From the NCBI GenBank assembly GCA_018827375.1, contig JAHJYW010000002.1:62001-126000 (forward strand): 64,000 nucleotides of DNA, read 5' to 3'. Made by a program: the position numbers and the translations under genes. Shown here in pieces: positions 1 through 10,231 of the stretch (position 1 is its first letter; the number at the start of each line of letters is the position of its first letter). Source of the stretch: Alphaproteobacteria bacterium. Lineage in GTDB: Bacteria; Pseudomonadota; Alphaproteobacteria; Caulobacterales; Hyphomonadaceae. The notes beneath the pieces were generated by a model. That model was given only the letters and a program-made list of their open reading frames with translations. It made no database searches and was not told where the DNA came from.

Positions 1-619
1 CGCTCCGGGTGCACCAAAGGAAACAAGGCTCTAACGCCTTATCGGGAAACGCCAAAAATGACCGTGCCCCACTGGCGCCCCGGTTGAGGCTCCGTAACCA
101 TCTGTGATCGTCTGGCTAGGCCGCCATTGGACGAAACCGCCCTCCAGCCGATGCATGCCAACGATTGCCCTCTCTTGGCGGTTTAATGCGCTTACGCAAG
201 CTACCATGTGAGCACTAAGGCAAGGGCAGGGAACGGGGGTATTCGAGTCGCCGGATTCGGCATGACTTACTCACGTCTTTGGCCCATTCCTGTCGTTCGC
301 AGGTAGAATGCCAATGTCCACTTCCGGCATCTGAGTAGACTGAGCAAACAACTCCATCGAGCGCGGAATTTGTAGGGAGATACGGTCTTGTCGGGCACGT
401 TAGCATCCATCCCCTAAAGGCAACTCACGCCTCTAAAATACGATACGGTATGCGAGATCGCCATCTGATTACGAGGAAAGAGTGTTTTCTACATATAAGC
501 GAAGGTTGTTGAGGTTTCATTTGCGTGTGTTACGGCATTTTTCGCAAATAAAGGGTGAAATGGACTAGCCCTTTAAATACCAACATCTGCTAAAATTTCC
601 GTCCCTACAGGAGATAATT
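1..619. other. Intergenic, no supported gene
   Basis: No open frame here has a convincing start, ribosome binding site or recognisable protein. The first 28 codons of frame 1 stay open from the window edge to a TGA near position 87. They could be the tail of a gene lying upstream, but the peptide is not recognisable. Base composition is lower in GC than the bulk of the window. The last 20 bases carry the ribosome binding site of the next gene. Confidence 0.5.
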
Positions 620-2734
620 TTGATAAAATATTTGATGATTACAGTGCCGTTAGTGACGCTAGCGGCATGTTCCGGAGGCGGTCCATCGCCTCAGCCCACA
701 TCGCCACCTGTCGCTATTAACGTCGCTCCCTCGGTAACTGTCTCAACGACGTCAACCGTGTTCGAAGGTATTACAAAATTTGTCGCGCGCATTTCAGCAA
801 CCGATGCTGATGGCGATGTAATCAATTATAGCATTCAAGGGCCAGACGCGCAGTTTTTTGGTTTATCATTCGATGATGTAGGGCCGCGTATCATCGTGCT
901 TTCAAACTTGGATTTTGAAGACCCTCGCGATGCTGACCATGATAATGTCTACATGTTAGAAGCGGTCGCTAGCGATAATGTAAACTCCTCGACATTTGCT
1001 TTTACAGTTACAGTGACCGATATCGCAAATGACGGCATCTTCCGTATCTCAGATGCTAACGGCGTCTACCCCTCGCCAGACCTAAATGCTGACAGTCTTC
1101 CCGATATTGTCGTAACATCGGATACGCCTGAGAATGCGCCGGTCGGTTCAGAGCTTGCAGGCGTTATTATTTCACGGGCGGCCCTTACGACCGAAGGGCC
1201 AATAGAGGCTGAGCTGTCAGCGCTTTATGCGCCAGGAGCAGGCGCTCGCAGCGCACTGGCAATAATTGCTGATGATGCAGGTCGGTTTCCACCGCGTCTC
1301 TCGTTTACAACGGGTCAAACGCTCAACGGCACGACCGCGTCGACCTATCTTTCCATGACTGGATATGAATTCGACAACTCACCAGCGGTGCAGTTCAATC
1401 GCGACACGGCTGTTATTTTCCCGGATACCTACCAAGATATATTGATTGGAACGGGCACGCTGGATCTTGCAGATACCAAGCTGCCTATGGGCGTTCGATC
1501 TACGCAAAGTCAGGTAATTGGCGGTTTGGAGGCGTTTGTTCCTGTTGGCGACTTTAATGGAGACGGTATCTCTGAAGTCATCGAAGACCGCACTCCGTCT
1601 GCTACCGCTGAAATTTCAGTTGAAGCCAGTTTCTCCATTTTTGATGGTATAGGAATGCGGAGTAGTGCTTCCGGCAGTTTGTTCCCCAGTGTTTTGGGAG
1701 CAAGTCCTTCAGCCCGAACATTGACCTTCTCTGAAGCAGAGTTTGTTGCCAACAAGGCATACGCAATACCCCAAGCTTACAGGAGTGCAGGCAAAGTTGA
1801 TGTTACAGGCGATGGAGTTGACGACTTTGTCGTAAACATCGGACTGCGGGGCAATCAACCGGTCACTCCAAATGTGACACCCGGCCCCGAGGGCACAGTC
1901 ATTGAGATAGTATCGGGCGCGGCTTTGATGGCACGTCCAGCCGGCAGCACACCTGTTGAATCGTTTATCAGCCCGGAGCGCTTGCGGATCACTGTTCCTT
2001 CAGATTTTGCCCAACCGTTCCTTGCAGATGTAGCGGACTTTAACGAAGACGGTTTTGCCGACATCGTACTTCTCGTACGCAACAATAATGATCCAGGCTC
2101 ACGCGGTCGCGCATTCGATGCCTATATCGTATCTGGCGCGGCGCTCGTAAATGCACCAAACGGCGTGCTTGATCTAGCCGACTTTCCAGGCAGTGGCGGT
2201 ACCGTAATCCGTATGAGTGCAAGACGTGGGCAGCTTGTGAACGACGCTTTCGCGGTAAGTGATATGATAGGTGGTCCTTCTCAAGACCTAGTCTTGACGA
2301 ATTCACTTTATACAGATGGAAATACAAGTAATCGGCCCATCGCTCTATTGATCGCCGGTGACCTCTTCAATGACGGCTTCCCCGAAATACTGGACTTGGC
2401 GGACCAACAGACGGGATCACTGAATGACGGATTGAGTGCGTTACCACGTGGTTCCGCAGTTAGGATTGATGGTCCTCCCGTCGATATAATTAGCTTGGCC
2501 ACAACATCATATGGGCGCACCAGATTCGTATTCGAGAACGCAGGCACTGACATTAGCGACGGCGACGGCGACGGATACCCTGATCTCGCGCTGGTTCGGG
2601 TCTATGATCGGGATCCAGGAAACACGTCACTTCCTGGTATCGATGAAACCGATCTCTTCATCATACCTTCAGGCATTATACGCGCCGCTGCACAAACGGG
2701 AGATACAGTTGAAGTCGGAAACTCTTTTGATTGA
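620..2734 (+). CDS. FG-GAP/cadherin-like surface lipoprotein
   Basis: Predicted lipoprotein of 704 residues. The N-terminus MIKYLMITVPLVTLAAC is a type II signal peptide with a lipobox ending at Cys17. The start is read as TTG at 620: AGGAGA lies 5 bases upstream, and the next ATG (635) would lose the Lys of the signal. Residues about 35-145 resemble a cadherin-like beta domain (DADGD, then DFEDPRDADHDNVY). After that come calcium-loop repeats of the FG-GAP/integrin-alpha type: DFNGDGISEV near 311, DVTGDGVDDF near 393, DFNEDGFADI near 472, NDGFPEI near 580 and DGDGDGYPDL near 648. This predicts a calcium-binding beta-propeller anchored at the outer membrane. Function is unknown; adhesion or matrix binding is inference. 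It stands alone in a lower-GC stretch, which suggests acquired DNA. Confidence 0.85.
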   Translation: MIKYLMITVPLVTLAACSGGGPSPQPTSPPVAINVAPSVTVSTTSTVFEGITKFVARISATDADGDVINYSIQGPDAQFFGLSFDDVGPRIIVLSNLDFEDPRDADHDNVYMLEAVASDNVNSSTFAFTVTVTDIANDGIFRISDANGVYPSPDLNADSLPDIVVTSDTPENAPVGSELAGVIISRAALTTEGPIEAELSALYAPGAGARSALAIIADDAGRFPPRLSFTTGQTLNGTTASTYLSMTGYEFDNSPAVQFNRDTAVIFPDTYQDILIGTGTLDLADTKLPMGVRSTQSQVIGGLEAFVPVGDFNGDGISEVIEDRTPSATAEISVEASFSIFDGIGMRSSASGSLFPSVLGASPSARTLTFSEAEFVANKAYAIPQAYRSAGKVDVTGDGVDDFVVNIGLRGNQPVTPNVTPGPEGTVIEIVSGAALMARPAGSTPVESFISPERLRITVPSDFAQPFLADVADFNEDGFADIVLLVRNNNDPGSRGRAFDAYIVSGAALVNAPNGVLDLADFPGSGGTVIRMSARRGQLVNDAFAVSDMIGGPSQDLVLTNSLYTDGNTSNRPIALLIAGDLFNDGFPEILDLADQQTGSLNDGLSALPRGSAVRIDGPPVDIISLATTSYGRTRFVFENAGTDISDGDGDGYPDLALVRVYDRDPGNTSLPGIDETDLFIIPSGIIRAAAQTGDTVEVGNSFD

Positions 2735-2930
2735 TCCGGTAGCTTTAATTACTTCAACGGCCCCATAATGAGCTTTGCAGATTACACTGAATGCCTTTTC
2801 CTGACCAAGAGCAATCATTAGAAAAATAGTGCCGAATGTCGCCGTTGGGCGATCTCCGGCCGGCCTCCGCGTCAGCTACGATTGATCTTTTCCCCGAATT
2901 TGCCGTTCGCCACTGGGACGCGGTGACATC

Positions 2931-3009
2931 GTAGGGGTCACAAGTCCGAACCTTGTGCTGCCAACCATTTTTCCACTTAAAAACAACGTCATAAAAGTTT
3001 GACCCCTAC
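2931..3009 (+). other. tRNA 3'-end-like remnant inside a 10-bp inverted repeat
   Basis: Positions 2940-2944 (ACAAG) pair with 2952-2956 (CTTGT) around a 7-base loop TCCGAAC, which is one change from the canonical T-loop TTCGAAC. A 7-base acceptor-like strand, discriminator A and CCA follow (2957-2967), then TTTTT. No matching 5' half or anticodon arm is visible upstream. Outside this, GTAGGGGTCA (2931-2940) and TGACCCCTAC (3000-3009) are exact reverse complements. A 3' tRNA fragment is what integration into a tRNA gene leaves at one att site. Chance resemblance is possible because only about 30 bases match. Confidence 0.35.
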
Positions 3010-3259
3010 TATTTTGGGGCTGCTTTCTTTGCCACCCAGCACCTGCCCAGCAAAAGTGATCGGTTGTTGTCGGGAATAGTCGGCTTTGCTGGTTAGTGGC
3101 GCCGCGTAGAAACGAGTCGTAACGCGGCCATCCGCGCAAATCTTGCGCTATCAATCCAGCCGATCGGCGCGGTCATGATGCTCTGTCGCATACCGAAGCG
3201 ACAGGCAGGCATCTCGATCTCGGCGGAATTAACGCGCATCTGATATGCTAGATAATTCC

Positions 3260-3394
3260 ATGGCTCTTCATTTGGTCGGTGAGACAATAGACGCCAAACG
3301 CGCGCATCAGCGCGCGCAGTCCGGTGAGTTAATCCAGCCCGTGCGCGGTGTTCACGTCGATGACCAAGGGAACATCGAGGCGACAATCCTTGGC
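3260..3394 (+). pseudogene. Fragment resembling the N-terminus of an AbiEi-like winged-helix protein
   Basis: About 45 codons starting MALHLVGETIDAKRAHQ and running through a segment (SGELIQPVRGVHV) that resembles the start of AbiEi-type winged-helix antitoxins, where a basic helix is followed by 'G-x-L-x-x-x-x-R-G-V-Y'. Past about 3394 the frame continues but loses protein-like character, as if a deletion or frameshift removed the rest. There is no good ribosome binding site. The family assignment is a weak pattern match only. Confidence 0.22.
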
Positions 3395-3611
3395 CTACGG
3401 AGCAGACCAGCGTCGGAAACCCAACTGCAGCTGTTTCGCCCATTAGAGCCAATTGGCATTGCTAGATCAGACGGAGCAAGAACTCGGTGTACGGTCAGAA
3501 TAGCCCTAATCCACTCCTTCTATTGCTTGTGTGCTAAGCCGATGGCGATGTCCTTGTAGGTGTGTCCTGCTCTGTGTCGGAACAGCGCACGTTAGAGTGT
3601 GGTTCTTACGT

Positions 3612-4028
3612 TCACCCCAGACTTTTTCGGAGAGCATCAAGCCCATCTTCGACCAGTTCCAGCGCGTAGGGTTGCCAGTCCTCGGTTCCTTGAAGCCTCA
3701 AGGCCACTTCAATTTTGGCGGCCGCTTCAGCTAACGATCCGACAGGCTGCGAAAGGATTTTCGCAGCTAGGTCGTCGGTCTGCTGTGCAAGGTCCTCTAT
3801 TTGCTCGTCCAGTGCTTTCATAACCTTGGCTTCTGGCCGGCCTGACTCGAAGGATGCCTCAATAGCAATTCCGCTTTGTTTGGCTTGCGTGAAAAGCTGC
3901 GTCTCGAGGCGTTGCCACTCATGTATCTTCGCGACGCGCTGATTATGAAGGCTGATCCACTCAGCTATAACGTCCAGCAGGTTTGAGGACTCGGTGGCCC
4001 TCTGAGCGGAATACGATGTGTTCCTCAT
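3612..4028 (-). CDS. Hypothetical coiled-coil protein
   Basis: A 138-residue acidic, helical protein with no recognisable domain. I chose the ATG at 4028, with GGAG about 5 bases upstream, over the longer frame that starts at 4064. The centre is rich in Leu, Gln, Glu and Ala with heptad-like spacing (for example ALDEQIEDLAQQTDDLAAKI), so a coiled coil is likely. There is no signal peptide or membrane segment. It is divergent from the small XRE regulator at 4176, with about 147 bases between them, so the two may share a control region. Pairing as a regulator-target or toxin-antitoxin unit is possible, but nothing in the protein itself shows it. Confidence 0.6.
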   Translation of the reverse strand: MRNTSYSAQRATESSNLLDVIAEWISLHNQRVAKIHEWQRLETQLFTQAKQSGIAIEASFESGRPEAKVMKALDEQIEDLAQQTDDLAAKILSQPVGSLAEAAAKIEVALRLQGTEDWQPYALELVEDGLDALRKSLG

Positions 4029-4175
4029 GGCAGCTCCGCAGACGAGTCGACAATCACGCGGCAAGTAGCCCGCGCGTGGAGAATCTGATACTCAATCAAT
4101 TGCACTCTTTGGGTAATTCAACTGCTCGAAGGTGTCAACATAAAAAGTGTAATTTAAGACACAAAAAGTGCAATC

Positions 4176-4406
4176 ATGATATCTGCCCAGCTGCGAGCCG
4201 CCCGAGCGTTATTGAATTGGAGCCAGTCCGACCTCGCAGAAAGAGCAGAGTTGTCTGTTGAAACGATCAAGCGGCTTGAAAGAATGAATGGAACTCTCGA
4301 CGCGACCAAGGTGTCGACGCTGAACGCGATCACCAGCGCATTTGGGCAGGCAGGAGTCGAGTTCACAAACGGAGAGGCGCCTGGCGTCAGGCTGCGAAAG
4401 AAGTAA
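4176..4406 (+). CDS. Small XRE-family HTH regulator
   Basis: A 76-residue DNA-binding protein that is nearly all one Cro/C1-type helix-turn-helix. Residues 4-60 carry the usual pattern: QLRAARALLNWSQSDLAERA, then a recognition helix around SVETIKRLERMNG, then an amphipathic helix. The tail VEFTNGEAPGVRLRKK is typical of the short alphaproteobacterial members of this family, often annotated as plasmid or phage-type regulators. It probably represses its own promoter and perhaps the divergent gene at 4028. TGTAATTTAAGACACAAAAAG-like AT-rich sequence just upstream (about 4147-4170) is a reasonable place for a promoter and operator, though I see no clear palindrome. Confidence 0.8.
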   Translation: MISAQLRAARALLNWSQSDLAERAELSVETIKRLERMNGTLDATKVSTLNAITSAFGQAGVEFTNGEAPGVRLRKK

Positions 4407-4571
4407 CGGCCAGAAACTTGGCGACGGTTTCCGGCGAGTTGTGCGCGTGCTCCATCGTTCGGGTGAACGCACAGAGTACGGTTCTCACAACACCAACTGA
4501 ATCTGAGCGGTAAAACACCCCTTTTTCCGACGCCACTGGAGCTGCAGTCCTCACTGCGCTAAAGCCCTCCC

Positions 4572-5075
4572 ATGACAGCGACATTCATTCTGGGAGGGGC
4601 GCGTTCGGGCAAGAGTACGCGGGCGCAGGCATTGGCGGAGGCGGCGGGGGAACCTCGAGTCTATATCGCCACGGCTGAAGCGCTGGATGAAGAAATGGAA
4701 GCGCGGATCGCACGCCATAAAGCCGATCGCGGCGCAGGCTGGTGCACGGTGGAGGCGCCGCTAGACCTGGTGCATGCGCTGGAGGCTGCTGAAGCGCCTG
4801 TCGTGCTGGTCGATTGCCTGACGCTGTGGCTCTCCAATCTCATGCATCACGGGCGCGACGTGGAGGCGGAAACCATTGCGCTCTGCGCCTGTCTGGGGCG
4901 CTATAAGGGCGAGGTGATCCTTGTGTCGAACGAAGTGGGTCTTGGCCTCGTGCCGGAGACGCCGCTGGGCCGAGCCTTCCGCGATGCGCAGGGGCGGCTG
5001 AACCAGCGCGTGGCGGCGGCGTGTGACGTGGTGGAATTTGTCGCGGCGGGCCTGCCGCTGCGGCTCAAGGGCTAA
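4572..5075 (+). CDS. cobU: Adenosylcobinamide kinase/adenosylcobinamide-phosphate guanylyltransferase
   Basis: Bifunctional enzyme that phosphorylates adenosylcobinamide and then transfers GMP from GTP to give AdoCbi-GDP, the substrate of CobS. Length, 167 residues, is normal for CobU/CobP. The P-loop GGARSGKS is at residues 8-15. The His near 49 in RIARHKADRG fits the position of the guanylylated His of the family. The VDCLTLWLSNL segment and the EVGLGLVPETPLGRAFRD block are also diagnostic. It is the only cob gene here on the plus strand, and its last 11 bases overlap the end of the converging PLP gene. No B12 riboswitch is visible in the 165 bases upstream. Confidence 0.95.
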   Translation: MTATFILGGARSGKSTRAQALAEAAGEPRVYIATAEALDEEMEARIARHKADRGAGWCTVEAPLDLVHALEAAEAPVVLVDCLTLWLSNLMHHGRDVEAETIALCACLGRYKGEVILVSNEVGLGLVPETPLGRAFRDAQGRLNQRVAAACDVVEFVAAGLPLRLKG

Positions 5076-6057
5076 GCGCGGCTGCGAGGCGGTGTTCGCC
5101 GGCGGTATTGGCGGGAAGGCCAATTCGGAGGAGATCAGGCGCATAGCCGAACCGGCGGACATAGATGCCAGCCTCGGCGAGCCGATGCCATAGCTGCGGT
5201 GCTTGGTCTGTCTTAGCAAGGCGGAAGAGATCCGTTCCGCCGACCAGCCAGAGGCCAGCATCCAGCAGAATTGTATCGAGACGGCGGCGGGCCGCGGCGA
5301 GGCGGTCACGCGTTTCGGCCTGCCAAAGGCCGTCACCATAAGCCTGCGTGCCGATCGTGAGCGCCGGGCCGGAAACGGGCCAGACGCCGAGTCTTTGGGA
5401 CATGGCATCCAGAAGGGCAGGCGGGCCGAGCAGGGCGCCTAGGCGCAGTCCGGCGAGGCCGAAGAACTTCCCGAATGAGCGCAGGATGATGAGGCTCTCG
5501 GCGCCGGCGAAGGGGGCGAGGCTGAGGGCGGGGGAGATATCTGCATAGGCTTCATCCACGATGAGCCAGCCGTTGCGGGCGGCTTGCCGGGTGAGCGCAT
5601 ATTCCAGGTGTGATCGTTCAAGGGTCGCTCCGTCGGGATTGTTGGGGTTACAGAGGACCAGCGCATCGACCTTGCCTGCTTCTGCCAGCGGATCGGTTAT
5701 TTCGGTCACGTCCGCGCCGCTCGCCCGCCATGCGCGGGCATGGTCGCCATAGGTGGGGGACGCGAGGGCGACGGTGCGCGGCGCGATGATGGTGGGCAGC
5801 AGCCGGATCAGCAATTCGCTGCCCGGTGCCAGAAGGACGGCAGATTCTGGCGCACCGATGGCATGGGCCATGGCGGCGCGGCAGGCTTGCATGGCGGCGG
5901 CAGTGGGCAGGTGCTGCCAGGCTGAAGGGGGCAGGACGCCCACGGGATAGGGCCAGGGATTGATGCCGGTGGAGAGATCAATCCACGGTGTCGGTGCGTT
6001 CGGGTAGGCGATTTGCATACGATCCAGCGCGCCGCCATGGAGGAGGTCGTCCGTCAT
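5065..6057 (-). CDS. cobC: Threonine-phosphate decarboxylase-like PLP enzyme of cobalamin synthesis
   Basis: A 330-residue class I/II aminotransferase-fold protein of the CobC/CobD type. It is thought to make the (R)-1-amino-2-propanol (phosphate) linker of cobalamin by decarboxylating L-threonine phosphate. Visible motifs are STGINPWPYP near 30, NPNNPDG near 137, IVDEAY near 166 and the PLP lysine in SFGKFFGLAGLRLG (Lys197). The start at 6057 overlaps the stop of cbiB by four bases (ATGA), so the two are translationally coupled; the upstream extension is not coding. The alphaproteobacterial symbol is cobC and the Salmonella equivalent is cobD. Confidence 0.92.
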   Translation of the reverse strand: MTDDLLHGGALDRMQIAYPNAPTPWIDLSTGINPWPYPVGVLPPSAWQHLPTAAAMQACRAAMAHAIGAPESAVLLAPGSELLIRLLPTIIAPRTVALASPTYGDHARAWRASGADVTEITDPLAEAGKVDALVLCNPNNPDGATLERSHLEYALTRQAARNGWLIVDEAYADISPALSLAPFAGAESLIILRSFGKFFGLAGLRLGALLGPPALLDAMSQRLGVWPVSGPALTIGTQAYGDGLWQAETRDRLAAARRRLDTILLDAGLWLVGGTDLFRLAKTDQAPQLWHRLAEAGIYVRRFGYAPDLLRIGLPANTAGEHRLAAALSP

Positions 6058-7000
6058 GCGACGCTCCTTGCCAGTGCCATGCCTGCGAGAAGGGCAGCGA
6101 GCAGGACCATTGCGCGGACATAGAGGCTTAGGCCGCGCTTGAGTGTATCGGGCGATGGATCGGGCGCGGCGGTGTTGAGCCATGGTTCCGCGCTCGTCCG
6201 GTCACCATAGATGCGGGGCCCGGAGAGGCGCACGCCGAGCGCGCCAGCCATGGCGGCTTCGGGCCAGCCGGCATTGGGCGAGCGGTGGCGGTGGGCGTCA
6301 TGCAACATGGTGCGCAGGGAAGATGTGCCTCCGGACACGGCTGCGAAGGCGAAGCCTGACAGGCGCGCGGGGATGAGATTCGCCACATCGTCCAGCCGGG
6401 CGGCAAACCCACCGAAAGCGCCGTAACGCTCATTCCGGTGGCCGATCATGGAGTCGAGCGTGTTGACGGCCTTGTAGGCGGCGAGGCCGGGCAGTCCGAA
6501 CAGGGCGCCCCAGAAGAGGGGAGCGGTGACGCCGTCCGAGGCGTTTTCGGCGAGGCTTTCGAGCGCGGCGCGAGCGACACCTGCTTCATCAAGCTGTGCA
6601 GGATCGCGGCCGACTATTTGCGAGACGGCGGTGCGGGCGCTTGCGATGTCATGGGCGGAGAGTGGGCGGGCGACGGCGGCGACATGGGCATAGAGGCTGC
6701 GCGACGCGATGAGGCTGGAAGCGAGCAGGGCCTCGATTGCCCAGCCGAGGGGCGTTTCGGGCAATGCAAGCGAGATGGCAAAGGCGAGGCCAGTTGCAGC
6801 ACAGATAGCCAACAGCGATGCCACTGCCCCCGACACATAGCGTGCAACGTGCGGCCAGGTTGTGCGATTTAGGAGCTGCTCAAGACCGCGCACCCCGGCG
6901 CCCAACCAAACCACCGGATGCCGGATCAAACGGTAGAGCCAGCTGGGCCAGCCAAACAGCGCTTCGACTGCCCACGCCGCAAACATCAGGCTGGCCGCAC

Positions 7001-7004
<4 letters not shown>
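6054..7004 (-). CDS. cobD: Adenosylcobinamide-phosphate synthase (CbiB/CobD)
   Basis: Integral membrane protein of 316 residues that joins the aminopropanol linker to adenosylcobyric acid. Hydrophobic segments lie near the N-terminus, around residues 65-105 and at the C-terminus. The family core ESLAENASDGVTAPLFWG followed by YKAVNTLDSMIGHRNERY is clear, as is the later RLDDVANLIPARLSG. It sits between cobQ, which makes its corrinoid substrate, and the PLP enzyme that makes the linker, with four-base overlaps at both ends. This order matches the reaction order. Confidence 0.95.
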
Positions 7005-8484
<1,480 letters not shown>

Positions 8485-8488
<4 letters not shown>

Positions 8489-9246
8489 GCGGCGCCCTCG
8501 ATATGGACCCGCGTGCCATGGACATGGGCGCGGACCCCATAGATTTCCGAGAGGCGTTCGGCAGTGAGAGTTTCGGCGGGCGGGCCGTCGGCGACGATGC
8601 GGCCATCCTTCATCCAGATGAGGCGGCTGGCGTAGCGCGCCGCGAGGGAGATGTCGTGGAGGACGACGAGGGCGCCACCGCCGCGGGCGACATAGGACTG
8701 GATGATATCCATGATGCGGAACTGGTGGCGCGGATCGAGCGCGGCGACAGGCTCGTCGGCGATTAGCAGGGGTGCTTCCGCGGCGAAGGCGCGGGCGCAG
8801 TGAACGCGGGCGAGTTCGCCGCCTGACAATGTGTCGGCGGAGCGGTGCGCGAGCGCGGCGAGGTCGCAGGTTTCCATCGCGCGATCCACGGCGTCGGCGT
8901 CTGGCTGGCTGAGGCGACCGGGTGCGGCGCCATAGGCAAACCGGCCTAGCGCGACGACGTCCCGCACCGCATTGGGCCAGGCGAGGGGGCGTTGCTGGGG
9001 CAGGTAAGCCACGCGGCGCGCCCGTTCCATGGGGGAGAGGGTGGTGCAATCATCGCCATTGAGGGATGCGGTGCCGGAGGTGCGTTTCTCAAGGCCGAGC
9101 GAGGCGCGCAGCAGGCTGGTCTTGCCGGCGCCATTGGGGCCGAGCAGGGCGACCAGTTCGCCGGGCACAAGCGAGAAGCCGGCGCCTTCCACAAGTGTGG
9201 TGCGGCCGGCTTTGACGGTCAGGTCTGTGACGGTGAAATCAGTCAT
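8485..9246 (-). CDS. btuD: Cobalamin/corrinoid ABC transporter ATPase
   Basis: A 253-residue ATP-binding subunit of the FecE/BtuD type that drives corrinoid import through BtuC. Walker A GPNGAGKT is at 36-43, the Q-loop near YLPQQRP, signature LSGGE at 140-144, Walker B LLIADEP at 160-166 and the switch His in VLHDISLA. The start at 9246 overlaps the end of the permease gene by eight bases. The substrate is inferred from the cobalamin riboswitch and neighbours; by sequence alone a haem or siderophore importer would look the same. Confidence 0.92.
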
Positions 9247-10231
9247 TGCCGGTCCGCCTCTGCATCGCGATCCAGACGAAGGCGGGCGCCCCGATAAGGG
9301 CTGCCACCACGCCAAGCTTCAGTTCGTTGGATGTCGGAATGATCCGCACGCCGATATCGGCCAGTACGAGGATGAGGCCTGCAAACAGGGCGGAGGGCAC
9401 CAGCGAGCGTGCCGGATCATGCCCGACAAAGGGCCGTATCACGTGCGGGGCAACAATGCCGACAAAGCCGATGGCGCCTGCGAGGGCGACCGAGCCGCCG
9501 GTCGCGAGTCCGGCGCCGAGAACGGTCAGGATACGTTGGGTCCGCAGGTTGAGGCCCACGCCGCTGGCGGCTTCCTCGCCGAGCGTGAGGGCCGAGAGGC
9601 CGCGCCGCGAGGCGAGCAGGATGGCTGCGCCAACCAGTATGAAGGGGGCGGCGAGGCCGATCTCGCGGAAACTGCGATTGGCGACCGAGCCAAGCATCCA
9701 GTTGATCATGTCGGCAAGCGAGAAGGGATTTGGTGCGAGGTTCATAAGCAGGCTCATGGCGGCCCCCGCAAAGCTTGAGAGTCCAACGCCGATCAGGATG
9801 AGCGTGACGACTGAGCGAGTACGGATGGCGGCGAGCGTGATGAGGCCAGTGGCGGCCAGTGCGCCGAAGATGGCAGAGAGCGGCAGGATCCAGGGCGAGA
9901 GCGCGACCAGGCCGTAATAGAGGGAGAATGTGGCTGCGAGGGATGCCGTGGCCGAGACGCCGAGCACGCCGGGTTCGGCCAGCGGGTTGCGCAAGAGGCC
10001 CTGCAACGCTGCGCCGCTGATGCCGAGCGATGCGCCCACCATATAGGCCGCGAGGGCACGGGGCAGGCGGATCTGCCAGATCACGAGCCGGTCACCTGCA
10101 TCGCCGCCACCGAAGAAAGCGGCCAGTACACGCTCGGCCGACATCGGCGTCGAGCCGAGCAGGCAGGCGGCGAAGAGGGCCAGAATGGACGCTGCCACCA
10201 GCGCGGGGAGGAGCCAGACATTGGGTTTCAT
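9239..10231 (-). CDS. btuC: Cobalamin/corrinoid ABC transporter permease
   Basis: FecCD/BtuC-family inner membrane permease of 330 residues with about ten hydrophobic helices. Typical family blocks are RLPRALAAYMVGASLGISGAALQ near 53-75, RNPLAEPGVLGVS near 80 and GAIGFVGIVAPHVIRPFVGHD near 250-270. The start at 10231 overlaps the stop of btuF by four bases. It would form the B12 importer with BtuF and BtuD. The C-terminus (GAPAFVWIAMQRR) is complete. Confidence 0.94.
   Translation of the reverse strand: MKPNVWLLPALVAASILALFAACLLGSTPMSAERVLAAFFGGGDAGDRLVIWQIRLPRALAAYMVGASLGISGAALQGLLRNPLAEPGVLGVSATASLAATFSLYYGLVALSPWILPLSAIFGALAATGLITLAAIRTRSVVTLILIGVGLSSFAGAAMSLLMNLAPNPFSLADMINWMLGSVANRSFREIGLAAPFILVGAAILLASRRGLSALTLGEEAASGVGLNLRTQRILTVLGAGLATGGSVALAGAIGFVGIVAPHVIRPFVGHDPARSLVPSALFAGLILVLADIGVRIIPTSNELKLGVVAALIGAPAFVWIAMQRRTGND

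Larger units (their letters stand above)
2735..3611. other. Gene-poor, probably decayed accessory DNA
   Basis: About 880 bases with no intact gene I can support. It contains a tRNA-3'-end-like element near 2935-2967, a 10-base inverted repeat around it, and one short frame near 3260 that looks like the start of a broken gene. The overlapping open frames on both strands lack ribosome binding sites and recognisable composition. I read the stretch as remnants of a mobile or accessory segment. Confidence 0.45.

Noticed and set aside
215-406. 63-codon open frame on the minus strand near the left edge
   Set aside because: No ribosome binding site, Ser/Cys/Arg-rich random-looking composition and no recognisable sequence.
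4407-4571. Possible B12 riboswitch upstream of cobU
   Set aside because: The sequence lacks the B12 box and the conserved CCCGCAACTG-type core.
8489-9049. Long upstream extension of cobQ on the minus strand
   Set aside because: The extra 187 residues are Arg/Pro-rich frame-shadow of the ABC ATPase gene; cobQ begins at 8488 by family N-terminus and overlap.
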